A stretch of 64,000 nucleotides of DNA from Promicromonospora sp. AC04 (lineage in GTDB: Bacteria; Actinomycetota; Actinomycetes; Actinomycetales; Cellulomonadaceae). A program made the translations under genes and the position numbers. This document shows positions 25,062 to 33,016 of this stretch, piece after piece. The stretch is from NCBI RefSeq assembly GCF_003058225.1, contig NZ_QBUG01000006.1, positions 372,001 through 436,000 of the forward strand, in the 5' to 3' direction. Within the stretch, counting starts at the first letter, position 1; every line of letters begins with the position of its first letter. A model generated the notes under the pieces. That model was not told the DNA's origin. It saw only the letters and a program-made list of their open reading frames with translations, and ran no database searches.

Positions 25062-25844
25062 GTGACGACAGACCACGCTGGAGAAACGAACGAGGAACGT
25101 CCGGGCGCCGCGGTGGTGCTGGGGGTCGGCCCTGGCCTCGGCCTGGCGATGGCGAGCAGGTTCGGCAGGGCCGGGCACCCGGTCGCCGTCGTCTCCCGCT
25201 CCGCGGACCGGCACCCCGCGTACCTCGAGCGCCTCCGCAGCGAGGGCACGACGGCGATCGCCGAGGTCGCCGACGTCCTGGACCCCGGCGCGCAGGCGGA
25301 GGTACTGGCACGGATCACCGAACGGCTCGGCCCGATCGAGGTGCTCTACTTCGGCCCGGCCGCCATGGACCCCGACAGCTTCCCGGTACCGATCGAGCAG
25401 GTCACCGGCGAGTCGGCGCTCCGTGCGCTCACCACGCTCGTGCCGCCAGCGGTCGATGCCGTCACCGCCGTCCTCCCTGCGATGCGCGCCCGGGGACGAG
25501 GCGTGGTCCTGCTGCCCACCGGCCTCAGCGCCGTCCGCCCGATGCCGCCGCTCGGCAACCTGGCACTCGCCTCCGCCGCGCTGCACACCTACGCGGTGAC
25601 CCTCCACGCCGCGCTCGCGGGCAGCGGCGTCTTCGTCGGTTCCCTGGTGATCGGCGGCGGCGTACGCGGGGGTGACATCTACACCGCGATGTCGGCCCAG
25701 GCCGTGGACGGCCTCGCCGAGTCCGGGCTGGACGCCGACCAGCTCGCCACGATGTCGCTCGACCCCGACGAGATCGCCGACGCCGCCTGGCAGCTGGCGA
25801 CGCGGCGCGAGAGCGCGGAGGAGGTCTTCTCGGTGATCGGCTGA
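25062..25844 (+). CDS. SDR-fold protein lacking the YxxxK pair
   Basis: This 260-residue protein starts at GTG with GAGGAGAAGAAG upstream. The Rossmann start VVLGVGPGLGLAMASRFGRAG and a following arginine (VVSRSADR) fit an NADP-binding SDR. Where classical SDRs have YxxxK, this protein reads NLALASAALHTYAVTLHAAL, so the catalytic Tyr and Lys appear absent. It may be an atypical reductase or a binding protein. It is divergent from a TetR gene with matching operators, so it is probably induced by that repressor's ligand. Confidence 0.82.
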   Translation: MTTDHAGETNEERPGAAVVLGVGPGLGLAMASRFGRAGHPVAVVSRSADRHPAYLERLRSEGTTAIAEVADVLDPGAQAEVLARITERLGPIEVLYFGPAAMDPDSFPVPIEQVTGESALRALTTLVPPAVDAVTAVLPAMRARGRGVVLLPTGLSAVRPMPPLGNLALASAALHTYAVTLHAALAGSGVFVGSLVIGGGVRGGDIYTAMSAQAVDGLAESGLDADQLATMSLDPDEIADAAWQLATRRESAEEVFSVIG

Positions 25845-26104
25845 CGCCGAGCCGGCGCGGGGCCGGCCGGCGAGTCCGGAGGCTCGGCCTGTCGGCACCG
25901 GACCACGCCCGAAAGCGGTACTCGTCACCGGAACGGGACCGAGGACCAGCCAGCCTCCGTCGCTTAGGAATCGAGGTCGCTAATTCACCCACTATTTGCC
26001 ACGACAGAGTCGATACGCGAACGCTACTTTTGCGGTGTTTCCTTGCATCGCGGATGGAAACGCAACAATTGCGAGTATCGTGATCCCCTGACAAAGGAGC
26101 TAGC

Positions 26105-26161
26105 GTGCACGTTTCACTCGGATACGTCGGTTCGGCAAGGGTATGGACACAGCCATCGTGA
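26105..26161 (+). CDS. possible 18-codon leader ORF
   Basis: A strong ribosome site (AAAGGAG, then CTAGC) precedes a GTG at 26105 that opens an 18-codon frame (VHVSLGYVGSARVWTQPS). Its stop at 26159-26161 overlaps an in-frame GTG (26158) of the lipoprotein gene as GTGA. The layout suggests a leader whose translation feeds the downstream gene. The 298-bp region upstream (25845-26142) shows no other gene and is noticeably AT-richer from about 25975. Confidence 0.4.
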   Translation: MHVSLGYVGSARVWTQPS

Positions 26162-26724
26162 ACGGTCAAATACTCGTGTGGCCACTGGCAGGTATCGCGG
26201 TGCTGGCGACCACACTATGTGGCTGTGGACCTGCCCAAGGCACGCAGGAAGCTCGTGTGAGAATGCCCGGCGAAGATGCTGCGAGTTCAGTCATGGTCGG
26301 TAGCAGAAACGTGGCTCCTGGTGAGCATCATTCGTTCGGCACAGTGATGCTGTGCGTCGACAATGCAGCGTCTGGTCAGATCACAGGGGTAGCAGCACGC
26401 GAAGGTTCAGGTGTCATCGTGACCTCGTACACCGTCCAGAACAATCTCACAGGGATCGGCCACGAGCCGAAGACACTCAAGGACCTTGGCCTAGATTCCG
26501 CAGACAAGGCCGTGCGTAGTAGTTGTGATTCGAGTTCCGATGTCACAGAACTACTCGTGGAGGTCGCCGCCCAGGACGATCGATCCGTGCTCACGGACGA
26601 GTTGGACATCTCCTTCGATGCAGCGGGCGAGGTGGGAGAGTTCACGGTTCCTTGGGGGATCACTCTGTGCACAACTGTCGACCAGGACCAGACAGACTTC
26701 TGTCTCGACAACGGTACAGACTGA
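26143..26724 (+). CDS. hypothetical lipoprotein of lower GC content
   Basis: The protein has up to 193 residues. A hydrophobic N-terminus ends in a lipobox-like LCGC (TTLCGCGPAQ), so it is probably a membrane-anchored surface protein. No domain is recognised. Codon use is clearly less GC-rich than in neighbouring genes (many TCA, ACA, AAT, GTA codons), which suggests recent acquisition. The start may be ATG 26143 (AAGGGT upstream) or GTG 26158, which overlaps the leader stop. A 10-bp stem GGCCGCGATG/CATCGCGGCC (26739-26768) follows and could terminate it. Confidence 0.65.
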   Translation: MDTAIVNGQILVWPLAGIAVLATTLCGCGPAQGTQEARVRMPGEDAASSVMVGSRNVAPGEHHSFGTVMLCVDNAASGQITGVAAREGSGVIVTSYTVQNNLTGIGHEPKTLKDLGLDSADKAVRSSCDSSSDVTELLVEVAAQDDRSVLTDELDISFDAAGEVGEFTVPWGITLCTTVDQDQTDFCLDNGTD

Positions 26725-26738
26725 TTGCCGCCAGAGCT

Positions 26739-26768
26739 GGCCGCGATGTCCTCACGGGCATCGCGGCC
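26739..26768. terminator. hairpin downstream of the lipoprotein gene
   Basis: GGCCGCGATG (26739-26748) and CATCGCGGCC (26759-26768) form a perfect 10-bp stem with a 10-nt loop, 14 bp after the lipoprotein stop. No T tract is present. Confidence 0.5.
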
Positions 26769-26844
26769 GGCCCCGGTCGCTTGTCCCGCGAAAAGACGGG
26801 CAACCTTCGAATCCCGCAAGCACCTCGACGGGGTCAGGCCTGGT

Positions 26845-27084
26845 TCAATTAGCCGGCGGTCCGTCGAGGACGGTGAAGTCGCCCGCCGCTTGGAGCCCAG
26901 CCACCGCGGCGGCGGTGTCGGCGCCGTGCACCACGACGTGCCCCGCGTAGTTTGCCGAACGGCGAACCATGTGGATGGCGGTCTGCTGGTCCTCCGTGGT
27001 CATGATCGTCTCCTCCCAGCCGGCCTCACCGTCGTCCAGCTCGAGCGGCACCACCTCAGGCACCCAGTTCTCTTCCTGACTCAT
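26845..27084 (-). CDS. small acidic protein coupled to a TetR gene
   Basis: This 79-residue protein begins MSQEENWVPEVVPLELDDGE. Its ATG (27084) overlaps the stop of the upstream TetR gene (ATGA), so it is translated with the regulator. The N-terminal half is acidic with VPEVVPLELD. The C-terminal half looks like a small alpha/beta fold (AIHMVRRSANYAGHVVVHGADTAAAVAGL). No family is recognised. It could be a co-regulator or a small binding partner. Confidence 0.65.
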   Translation of the reverse strand: MSQEENWVPEVVPLELDDGEAGWEETIMTTEDQQTAIHMVRRSANYAGHVVVHGADTAAAVAGLQAAGDFTVLDGPPAN

Positions 27085-27749
27085 CGGGGGTGGGCGGCGA
27101 GCATCCCGGCAGTGACGAACGCGACGAGCCGCTCCCGGTCGGCGTCGTCCGAGCGGCCGGTGCCGGATGCGGGACCACGCAGCTGGGGCCACTCCACCGT
27201 GGCGAAGGCCCCGGACTGATGGAGGCTGAGCAGGCCCAGCATGCTGGTGTAGGCGAACCGGATGCCGTCGTCGTCGACCTCGGGCAGCGCGCGGCTCAGC
27301 GCGGCGAGGTAGCGGCCCTCCACGGGGTCCACCTGGTCGGCGAAGAGCTGGCGGACCCGCGGATCCGGCTCGCTGATCATGCGGCCGATGAAGCGCGCGA
27401 CGTCGGGCCCGTGCCCCTCCAGGAGGTCGGCGCCCGGTTCGACGAACGCGCGCACCAGAGCCGCCACCGTGGGCGGCTCCGGTGCCGACTCGAGCTCGTC
27501 GAGCCGGCGGCTCCGCTCGTTGTTGGCGAGCCGCATCGTCCGGTCGACGACGGCGCGCAGCAGCCCTTCCTTGGACCCGAAGTGGTAGTTCACCGCGGCG
27601 ATGTTGCTCCGGGCCGCCTCGGTCAGGGCCCGCAACGAGGTGGCCTCGATCCCGCGCTCGCCGAACAAGCGCACCGCCGCCTCGATCAGCCGCTCCCGGG
27701 TCCCCTGCGCCGCACGCCGCTTGCCAGGGACGTCGTCCCGTCCGCTCAC
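27081..27749 (-). CDS. TetR-family regulator, divergent to FAD monooxygenase
   Basis: This 222-residue repressor has the HTH SLRALTEAARSNIAAVNYHF and a C-terminal domain with HGPDVARFIGRMISEPDPRVRQLF, common in CerR/CecR-like members. It faces the FAD monooxygenase gene across 96 bp that hold a palindrome, so it probably represses that gene and itself. It is followed by a coupled 79-aa gene. Confidence 0.9.
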   Translation of the reverse strand: MSGRDDVPGKRRAAQGTRERLIEAAVRLFGERGIEATSLRALTEAARSNIAAVNYHFGSKEGLLRAVVDRTMRLANNERSRRLDELESAPEPPTVAALVRAFVEPGADLLEGHGPDVARFIGRMISEPDPRVRQLFADQVDPVEGRYLAALSRALPEVDDDGIRFAYTSMLGLLSLHQSGAFATVEWPQLRGPASGTGRSDDADRERLVAFVTAGMLAAHPR

Positions 27750-27798
27750 CGCACCTCCCAGCCCTGTCGTGCCGTCGCCGACATGCTATAACATCCGT

Positions 27799-27816
27799 TT
27801 CAATCGATCGTTTGAA
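27799..27816. promoter_or_regulatory. candidate TetR operator
   Basis: TTCAATCGATCGTTTGAA is an 18-bp palindrome with one mismatched pair around the perfect core CGATCG. It lies in a locally AT-rich stretch between the divergent TetR and FAD monooxygenase genes, 30 bp before the latter's ATG. Confidence 0.6.
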
Positions 27817-27845
27817 TCGGTTGTTTCGGAAATGAGGGGACTCGA

Positions 27846-29039
27846 ATGAGCAACAGCACGGCCATCGTCGTCGGAGCGGGGATCGGCGGTCTTACGGCCG
27901 CCTACGCCCTGCAGCGCAACGGCTGGCAGGTGCGCCTGTACGAGCAGGCCCCCGCCATCGCACCGGTCGGCGCCGCCATCGGGATCGCACCCAACGCCGT
28001 CAAGGCGCTCGACCACCTCGGCCTCGGCGCCGCCCTGCGCGACCGCGGACTGCGCCAGGAGGCACTGGAGATCCGTCTCCGGCGAGGCGCCCGCGTCGGG
28101 CGGCTGCCCGCCTCTGGCCTCGAGCACCGCTACGGCGCCTCGTTCTATGCCCTGCACCGGGCAGAGCTGCACGGTCTGCTCATGGACGGGCTCGACCGGG
28201 ACATCCTGCACACCGGGCATCGCGCCGAGGCGATCGGCGGCGGGCCAGGCGCGGCCACGGTCACCCTGCGCACGGCGCACGGCACGACGACGGAGACGGC
28301 CGACCTGGTCGTGGCCGCGGACGGCGTCGGAAGCCGCCTTCGCGCGGCGCTGCTGCCCGACTACCCCGGCCCGACCTACGCGGGATACACGGTGTGGCGC
28401 GGCATCGTCCCGGCCGAGCGCGCCGAGCCGCTGGGGGTCCCGCCCGTGCTGTCGGAGACGTGGGGCAGCGGCGCACGGTTCGGCGTCGCTCCGATCAACG
28501 ACGGCCAGGTCTACTGGTTCGCCTGCGAGAGCGCCCCCGAGCACACCAGGTTCGAGCACGACCTCGGCGCGCTCGCCGCGCGGTTCCAGGGGTGGCACGA
28601 CCCCGTCCCCGGGCTGCTCGCGGCCACCCCGGCCGAGACGCTGCTGCGCCACGACGTGTACTACCTGAAGGAACGCCTGCCGGGATTCGTGCGCGGCCAC
28701 GTGGCGCTGCTCGGCGATGCCGCCCACGCCGTCACGCCCGACATCGGGCAGGGCGCCTGCCTGGCGATCGAGGACGCGGTGACCCTCGCCGCCGCGATCG
28801 AGGACTCGGGGATCGACGCCGGCCTGCGCGCGTACGACACGCTCCGCCGCCCCCGCACCGAAGGGATGGCGCGCGCCTCCGGCCGGATCGGGCGCGTCCT
28901 GCAGACCCGCAACCCCGCCGCGGCCTGGCTGCGGAACGCGATCGCCTCGGCCGCGCCCACCGCGCTGCTGATGCGGTCGGCGGGAGCCGCCCTGACCTGG
29001 GACCCGCCGCTGGGCGCCCGCGCAACGAGGGTCAGGTGA
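27846..29039 (+). CDS. FAD-dependent aromatic-ring-type monooxygenase
   Basis: This 397-residue group A flavoprotein monooxygenase has the GxGxxG motif VVGAGIGGLTAAYALQRNGW, the DG motif VVAADGVGSRLR, and the GD motif LLGDAAHAVTPDIGQGACLA. Overall it resembles salicylate, hydroxybenzoate or urate hydroxylases. The start follows GAGGGGACTCGA. Divergence from a TetR gene with an operator suggests induction by the substrate. The aromatic substrate cannot be named. Confidence 0.9.
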   Translation: MSNSTAIVVGAGIGGLTAAYALQRNGWQVRLYEQAPAIAPVGAAIGIAPNAVKALDHLGLGAALRDRGLRQEALEIRLRRGARVGRLPASGLEHRYGASFYALHRAELHGLLMDGLDRDILHTGHRAEAIGGGPGAATVTLRTAHGTTTETADLVVAADGVGSRLRAALLPDYPGPTYAGYTVWRGIVPAERAEPLGVPPVLSETWGSGARFGVAPINDGQVYWFACESAPEHTRFEHDLGALAARFQGWHDPVPGLLAATPAETLLRHDVYYLKERLPGFVRGHVALLGDAAHAVTPDIGQGACLAIEDAVTLAAAIEDSGIDAGLRAYDTLRRPRTEGMARASGRIGRVLQTRNPAAAWLRNAIASAAPTALLMRSAGAALTWDPPLGARATRVR

Positions 29040-29054
29040 GCCCGGCGGGGGCCC

Positions 29055-29951
29055 TCACGGGACGAGGACCACCTTGCCGCCCGAGCGCCCGTCGTCGACC
29101 AGGCCCTGCCCCCGTGCGGCCTCCGCCAGCGGCAGCACCTTGGCGACCGGGACCGACACCTCGCCGCGGACGACGAGGTCGACCAGCTCGGTCAGCTCCT
29201 CGGCCGAGGGTTTGGACCGCTCGTTGAACTCGACGCCCAGCCCGTGGGCGGCCGGGTCGGTGAGGGTCAGAACCCGGTCGGTACCGCCCCGCAGCTCGAT
29301 GCTGTCCGGGAGGACACCCCTGCCCGAGGTGTCGAGCACGGCGTCGACGGTCGGCGCGAGCGCACGGACCCGGTCGACGAGCCCCGCACCGTAGGTCGTG
29401 GCGGTCGCCCCGTACGCGGCTACCCGCTCCTGGTTCGCCGCCGACGCCGTACCGATGACGGTCACGCCCGCCGCGACCGCGAGCTGGGTCACCAGCCCGC
29501 CGATGCCGCCGCTGGCGCCGTGCACCAGCAGGGTCTCCCCCGGCTTCGGGTCGAGGATGCGCAGCGCGCGCCGGGCGGCCTCGCCCACCACGGGCAGCGC
29601 GGCGGCCTGGACGACGTCGAGGCCGTCGGGCACCGGCGCCCACAGCTTCAGGACGGCGAGCTCCGCGGCGCCCCGGCTGGTCCAGCCGGTGATCCGGTCA
29701 CCCTCGGCGACCCCGACGACGTCGGCCCCCACCTGGTCCACGACGCCCGCGACCTCCAGCCCGGGAACCGCCGGGAGCCGCGTCCGGAACACGGCCTCCA
29801 TGGCGCCGGACCGGACCTTCCCGTCGAACGCGTTCAGGCCAACGGCCTCGACCCGCACGCGGACCCGCCCGGGGCCCGCCTCCGGCTCCGGGACCTCCCC
29901 GAGGTGCAGCACCTCCGGGCCGCCGAACCGGTCGAAAACTACTGCGCGCAT
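29055..29951 (-). CDS. quinone-oxidoreductase-like MDR family protein
   Basis: This 298-residue NADPH-dependent oxidoreductase starts MRAVVFDRFGGPEVLHLGEV, which is typical of zinc-free medium-chain dehydrogenases. The nucleotide-binding motif is LLVHGASGGIGGLVTQLAVAAG. No catalytic or structural zinc Cys cluster is present. The ATG at 29951 has GGAAAGGAAAG upstream. The gene converges on the FAD monooxygenase with 15 bp between stops. Confidence 0.9.
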   Translation of the reverse strand: MRAVVFDRFGGPEVLHLGEVPEPEAGPGRVRVRVEAVGLNAFDGKVRSGAMEAVFRTRLPAVPGLEVAGVVDQVGADVVGVAEGDRITGWTSRGAAELAVLKLWAPVPDGLDVVQAAALPVVGEAARRALRILDPKPGETLLVHGASGGIGGLVTQLAVAAGVTVIGTASAANQERVAAYGATATTYGAGLVDRVRALAPTVDAVLDTSGRGVLPDSIELRGGTDRVLTLTDPAAHGLGVEFNERSKPSAEELTELVDLVVRGEVSVPVAKVLPLAEAARGQGLVDDGRSGGKVVLVP

Positions 29952-30047
29952 CGGTCTTTCCTTTCCGCTCCGAGACAGCATCCACCGCCCCGCACAGGTA
30001 ACCACCCCCGACGGCAAAACATGCCGGGTGAGACCGCCACGCCCGCT

Positions 30048-30099
30048 ATGTCGCTGACCCATGTCGCTGACCCATGTCGCTGACCCATGTCGCTGACCC
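30048..30099. repeat. 13-bp tandem repeat, four exact copies
   Basis: ATGTCGCTGACCC is repeated four times without change from 30048 to 30099 and then decays (ATGTCGCCACCC). It lies in the gap between the MDR and YibE/F genes, both on the minus strand, where the MDR promoter would be expected. Confidence 0.85.
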
Positions 30100-30134
30100 C
30101 ATGTCGCCACCCGCCATGTCACCACTTCCTGCCC

Positions 30135-31403
30135 CTACGTCCCCGACGCCCCGCCCCCGGATGCCCGCGCCTCAGCGGCCCAGGCCTCCGACACCGGCGC
30201 CATCAGCTCCGGGTCCGAGGCCGGGTCCGACGTCGTGGCGCCCGACGCCAGGTCCGTCGCCGGCCCCGGGACCGTGAGCGTCGCGATCCAGGTGGTGATC
30301 GGGATGGCGAGCACGAGCCCGATCGATCCGACGAGGGTGCGCACCACCTCCTCGGCGATCTCACCGGAGGTCAGGGCGGCGGTCGGCGGCTGGTCCACGA
30401 GCCAGACCATCATCAGCAGCGGCAGGGCGGCGCCGACGTAGGCGAAGGCGATCGTGTAGACGGTCGAGGCGATGTGGTCGCGCCCGATCCGCATGGCGCT
30501 CGTGAACAGCTCGGCGCGCGTCGCCGTCGGCGCGACCCCCCGAAGCTCCCACACGGCCGAGGCCTGGGTGATCGTCACGTCGTTCAGCACGCCCATGCCG
30601 GCCAGGACGATGCCGCACAGCGCGATCCCGCGCAGGTCGGCGCCGGGCGCGCTGGACGGCAGGAACGCGGACGCCTCGTCGGTGGTGCCGGTGATCTGCG
30701 CCGCCCCAGATGCCCAGGCGGCGATCCCAGCCGTCAGCGCGAGCCCGACCAGCGTGCCGAGCAGCGCCGTCGACGTCCGTGCGGACAGCCCGTGCGCCAG
30801 GTACAGCGTCACGAACATGACCAGGGACGACGTCACCAGCGCCACGCCGATCGCGGACTCCCCCGCCAGGAGGGCGGGCATCGTGAAGCTCAGGAGCACG
30901 GCGAACGCGAGCCCGAGCCCGGCCATGGCGGCCAGCCCGCGCCAGCGCGCGACCAGCAGCACGACGGCGGCGTAGGCGATCGCGAGCAGCCCGATCGGCA
31001 GCTCGCGCTGAAAGTCCATGAACACGAGCGGGTCGACGCCGGCCTGGGAGACCCGGGAGATGTCGACGGCGGTGATGTGGTCGCCCTCGGCGAGCGGGAC
31101 CGACGGGCCGGGCGACTGCATCCGGGACTCCTCGCCGCTCGGGAGCTCGACCGGGATGCTCCCGGTGACCGGGTCGGCCGGGCCGGAGACCGTGACGTCG
31201 ACGAACGACGTGCCCTCCGCCCGGGCCGGCACCCGGTCGGGCACGTCGCTGCTGCTGGGCCACAGCAGCCACAGCCCGACCAGGGTCAGGAGGAGAGCGG
31301 AGACAAGGCTGACGACCAGGAGAAACGTCGTGCGGGGAGTGGTGGGCGCGGGCTGGGGAGGGGACGACGGCGACACGGCGCCGTGCGAGTGAGCGTGCAC
31401 CAT
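30135..31403 (-). CDS. YibE/F-family multipass membrane protein
   Basis: This 422-residue membrane protein has one N-terminal transmembrane helix (FLLVVSLVSALLLTLVGLWL), an extracytoplasmic beta-rich region of about 100 residues, and then about seven helices. Segments such as VLNDVTITQASAVWELRG and MRIGRDHIASTVYTIAFAYVGA are typical of the YibE/F family. The N-terminus is His/Pro-rich (MVHAHSHGAV). Function of the family is poorly known; transport is often proposed. Confidence 0.85.
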   Translation of the reverse strand: MVHAHSHGAVSPSSPPQPAPTTPRTTFLLVVSLVSALLLTLVGLWLLWPSSSDVPDRVPARAEGTSFVDVTVSGPADPVTGSIPVELPSGEESRMQSPGPSVPLAEGDHITAVDISRVSQAGVDPLVFMDFQRELPIGLLAIAYAAVVLLVARWRGLAAMAGLGLAFAVLLSFTMPALLAGESAIGVALVTSSLVMFVTLYLAHGLSARTSTALLGTLVGLALTAGIAAWASGAAQITGTTDEASAFLPSSAPGADLRGIALCGIVLAGMGVLNDVTITQASAVWELRGVAPTATRAELFTSAMRIGRDHIASTVYTIAFAYVGAALPLLMMVWLVDQPPTAALTSGEIAEEVVRTLVGSIGLVLAIPITTWIATLTVPGPATDLASGATTSDPASDPELMAPVSEAWAAEARASGGGASGT

Positions 31404-31491
31404 GCGGTCATCCTGACCCAGTGCGGCCCGTCGGGCGCGGCGAGAACGGCGAGCCGGTGGAAGTCCTCGCCAACCGCCCGAGGGCCGTCCG

Positions 31492-32277
31492 TCAGGGGGC
31501 CTCGGGCTCGTGCTTCAGGGCGGGCCCGAGCAGCAGGCCGCCGTCGAGCACGAACTCCGAACCCGTGGCGTACGACGCGTCGTCGGAGGCCACGAACAGG
31601 ACCAGGCGAGTCACGTCCTCGGGCTGCCCGACGCGCGGGATCGCGAACGGCTCGGGCGAGTACGAGTCGGTGATCGGGTCGAGGCCGGGCGCCGCCGGCT
31701 CGGTGATGAACGGGGTCGAGACCGCGCCCGGGTGAATCGAGTTGACCCGGATGCCGTCCCGGCCGAGCTCCAGGGCTGCCGTGCGAGTCAGGCCGCGCAG
31801 CGCCCACTTGCTCGTCGTGTAGGCGGCGAAGTACGGGGTGGCGGTGTTGCCCATCGACGAGGCGATGTTCACGATCGCACCACCTCCGCCGCGCCGCATC
31901 GACGGCGTGACCGCCCGGATCCCGAGGAACTGCCCGGTCACGTTGATATCCATCAGGCGCCGCCAGGCGGCAACGCCGGTCTGCTCGACAGTGGCCGCCG
32001 CCTGGGGCACACCCGCGTTGTTGACCAGCACGGACACCGGCCCGAAGCGCTCCTCGGCTGATGCCACCGCGGCCGCCCACTGCTCCTCGTCGGTCACGTC
32101 CAGCGGGACCACCAGTGCCCGCTCGCCCAGCTCGGCGGCGAGCCGTGCACCGCGCTCGACGTTCCGGTCGCCGATCACCACGGCGGCCCCCTCCGCGTGG
32201 AAGGCGCGCACGTGGCTGACGCCCATGCCCCCGCCCGCGCCGGTGACCAGGACTGTCTCGTTCTCAAATCGCCGCAC
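31492..32277 (-). CDS. short-chain dehydrogenase/reductase
   Basis: This 261-residue classical SDR has cofactor motif VLVTGAGGGMGVSHV, NNAG (VLVNNAGVPQAA), and YxxxK in YTTSKWALRGL. The GTG start at 32277 has GGAAGGGAA upstream. It is divergent from a TetR gene and the gap carries two copies of one operator. The C-terminal ATGSEFVLDGGLLLG is normal for the family. Substrate is unknown. Confidence 0.9.
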   Translation of the reverse strand: MRRFENETVLVTGAGGGMGVSHVRAFHAEGAAVVIGDRNVERGARLAAELGERALVVPLDVTDEEQWAAAVASAEERFGPVSVLVNNAGVPQAAATVEQTGVAAWRRLMDINVTGQFLGIRAVTPSMRRGGGGAIVNIASSMGNTATPYFAAYTTSKWALRGLTRTAALELGRDGIRVNSIHPGAVSTPFITEPAAPGLDPITDSYSPEPFAIPRVGQPEDVTRLVLFVASDDASYATGSEFVLDGGLLLGPALKHEPEAP

Positions 32278-32300
32278 GGCGCTTCCCTTCCTCAGGTTCC

Positions 32301-32365
32301 GAGTCGGGTGACTCACAACAGGGCGCACAGTAGGCATGCGACGAGTTGCGAGTCAAGTGACTCGC
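32301..32365. promoter_or_regulatory. two copies of a TetR operator, GAGTC(N2)GTGACTC
   Basis: GAGTCGGGTGACTC (32301-32314) and GAGTCAAGTGACTC (32350-32363, within the palindrome GCGAGTCAAGTGACTCGC at 32348-32365) share half-sites and spacing. They lie between the divergent SDR and TetR genes and fit autoregulation plus control of the SDR. Confidence 0.75.
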
Positions 32366-32391
32366 CTCAGAGGGTCGGGCATGATTGACGC

Positions 32392-33015
32392 ATGGCGACA
32401 GGGACCGGCGTTTACCACCAGCAGCTCGCGGAGCAGAAGCGCTCGGCGATCATCGACGCCGCGACCGCGCTGTTCATGGGCAACGGCTACGCCGGCACGT
32501 CACTGGCCCGGGTGGCCGAGGACGCCGGCGTCTCCAAGGCGACCCTGTTCAAGCAGTTCCCCACCAAGGCGAGCCTGTTCGAGGCGATAGTCACGGAGCA
32601 GTGGAGCACCGCCGACGAGCTCCGTCCCGCACCCGCACCGGGCGACCTCGAACGCGGCCTGCGCGAGTACGGGCGCCGCTACGCGGCGCTCATGTCCCGA
32701 CCCGAGATGGTGGGCCTGTACCGCATGGTCATCGCGGAGATGCCGCGGTTCCCCAAGATCGCCGAGACCCAGTTCGAGACGGGCAAGATGCCGTTCTTCA
32801 ACGAGGTCCAGCACTACCTCGAGGCGGAGCACGACGCCGGGACGGCCCACATCGACGACCCGCTGATGGCGGCCGCGAACTTCCTCGGCATGATCGGCAA
32901 CTACGTGTTCTGGCCCCGGCTCATGGTGGTCGGCTGGGACCCGACGCCGGCCCAGATCGAGCACGCCGTCACCGAGGCGGTCCTGACCACGCTCGCCCGG
33001 TACCGCGCCGGCTGA
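32392..33015 (+). CDS. TetR-family regulator (AefR-like)
   Basis: This 207-residue protein has HTH SLARVAEDAGVSKATLFKQF and a C-terminal TetR_C-type domain (YRMVIAEMPRFPKIAETQFETG) seen in AefR-like regulators. It is divergent from an SDR gene with duplicated operators between them. It ends 1 bp from the stop of the convergent S33 hydrolase. Confidence 0.9.
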   Translation: MATGTGVYHQQLAEQKRSAIIDAATALFMGNGYAGTSLARVAEDAGVSKATLFKQFPTKASLFEAIVTEQWSTADELRPAPAPGDLERGLREYGRRYAALMSRPEMVGLYRMVIAEMPRFPKIAETQFETGKMPFFNEVQHYLEAEHDAGTAHIDDPLMAAANFLGMIGNYVFWPRLMVVGWDPTPAQIEHAVTEAVLTTLARYRAG

Positions 33016-33016
33016 C

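Noticed and set aside
26043-26303. An 86-codon frame starting MHRGWKRNN upstream of the lipoprotein
   Set aside because: It overlaps the better supported lipoprotein and leader ORF in another frame and has no ribosome site of note.
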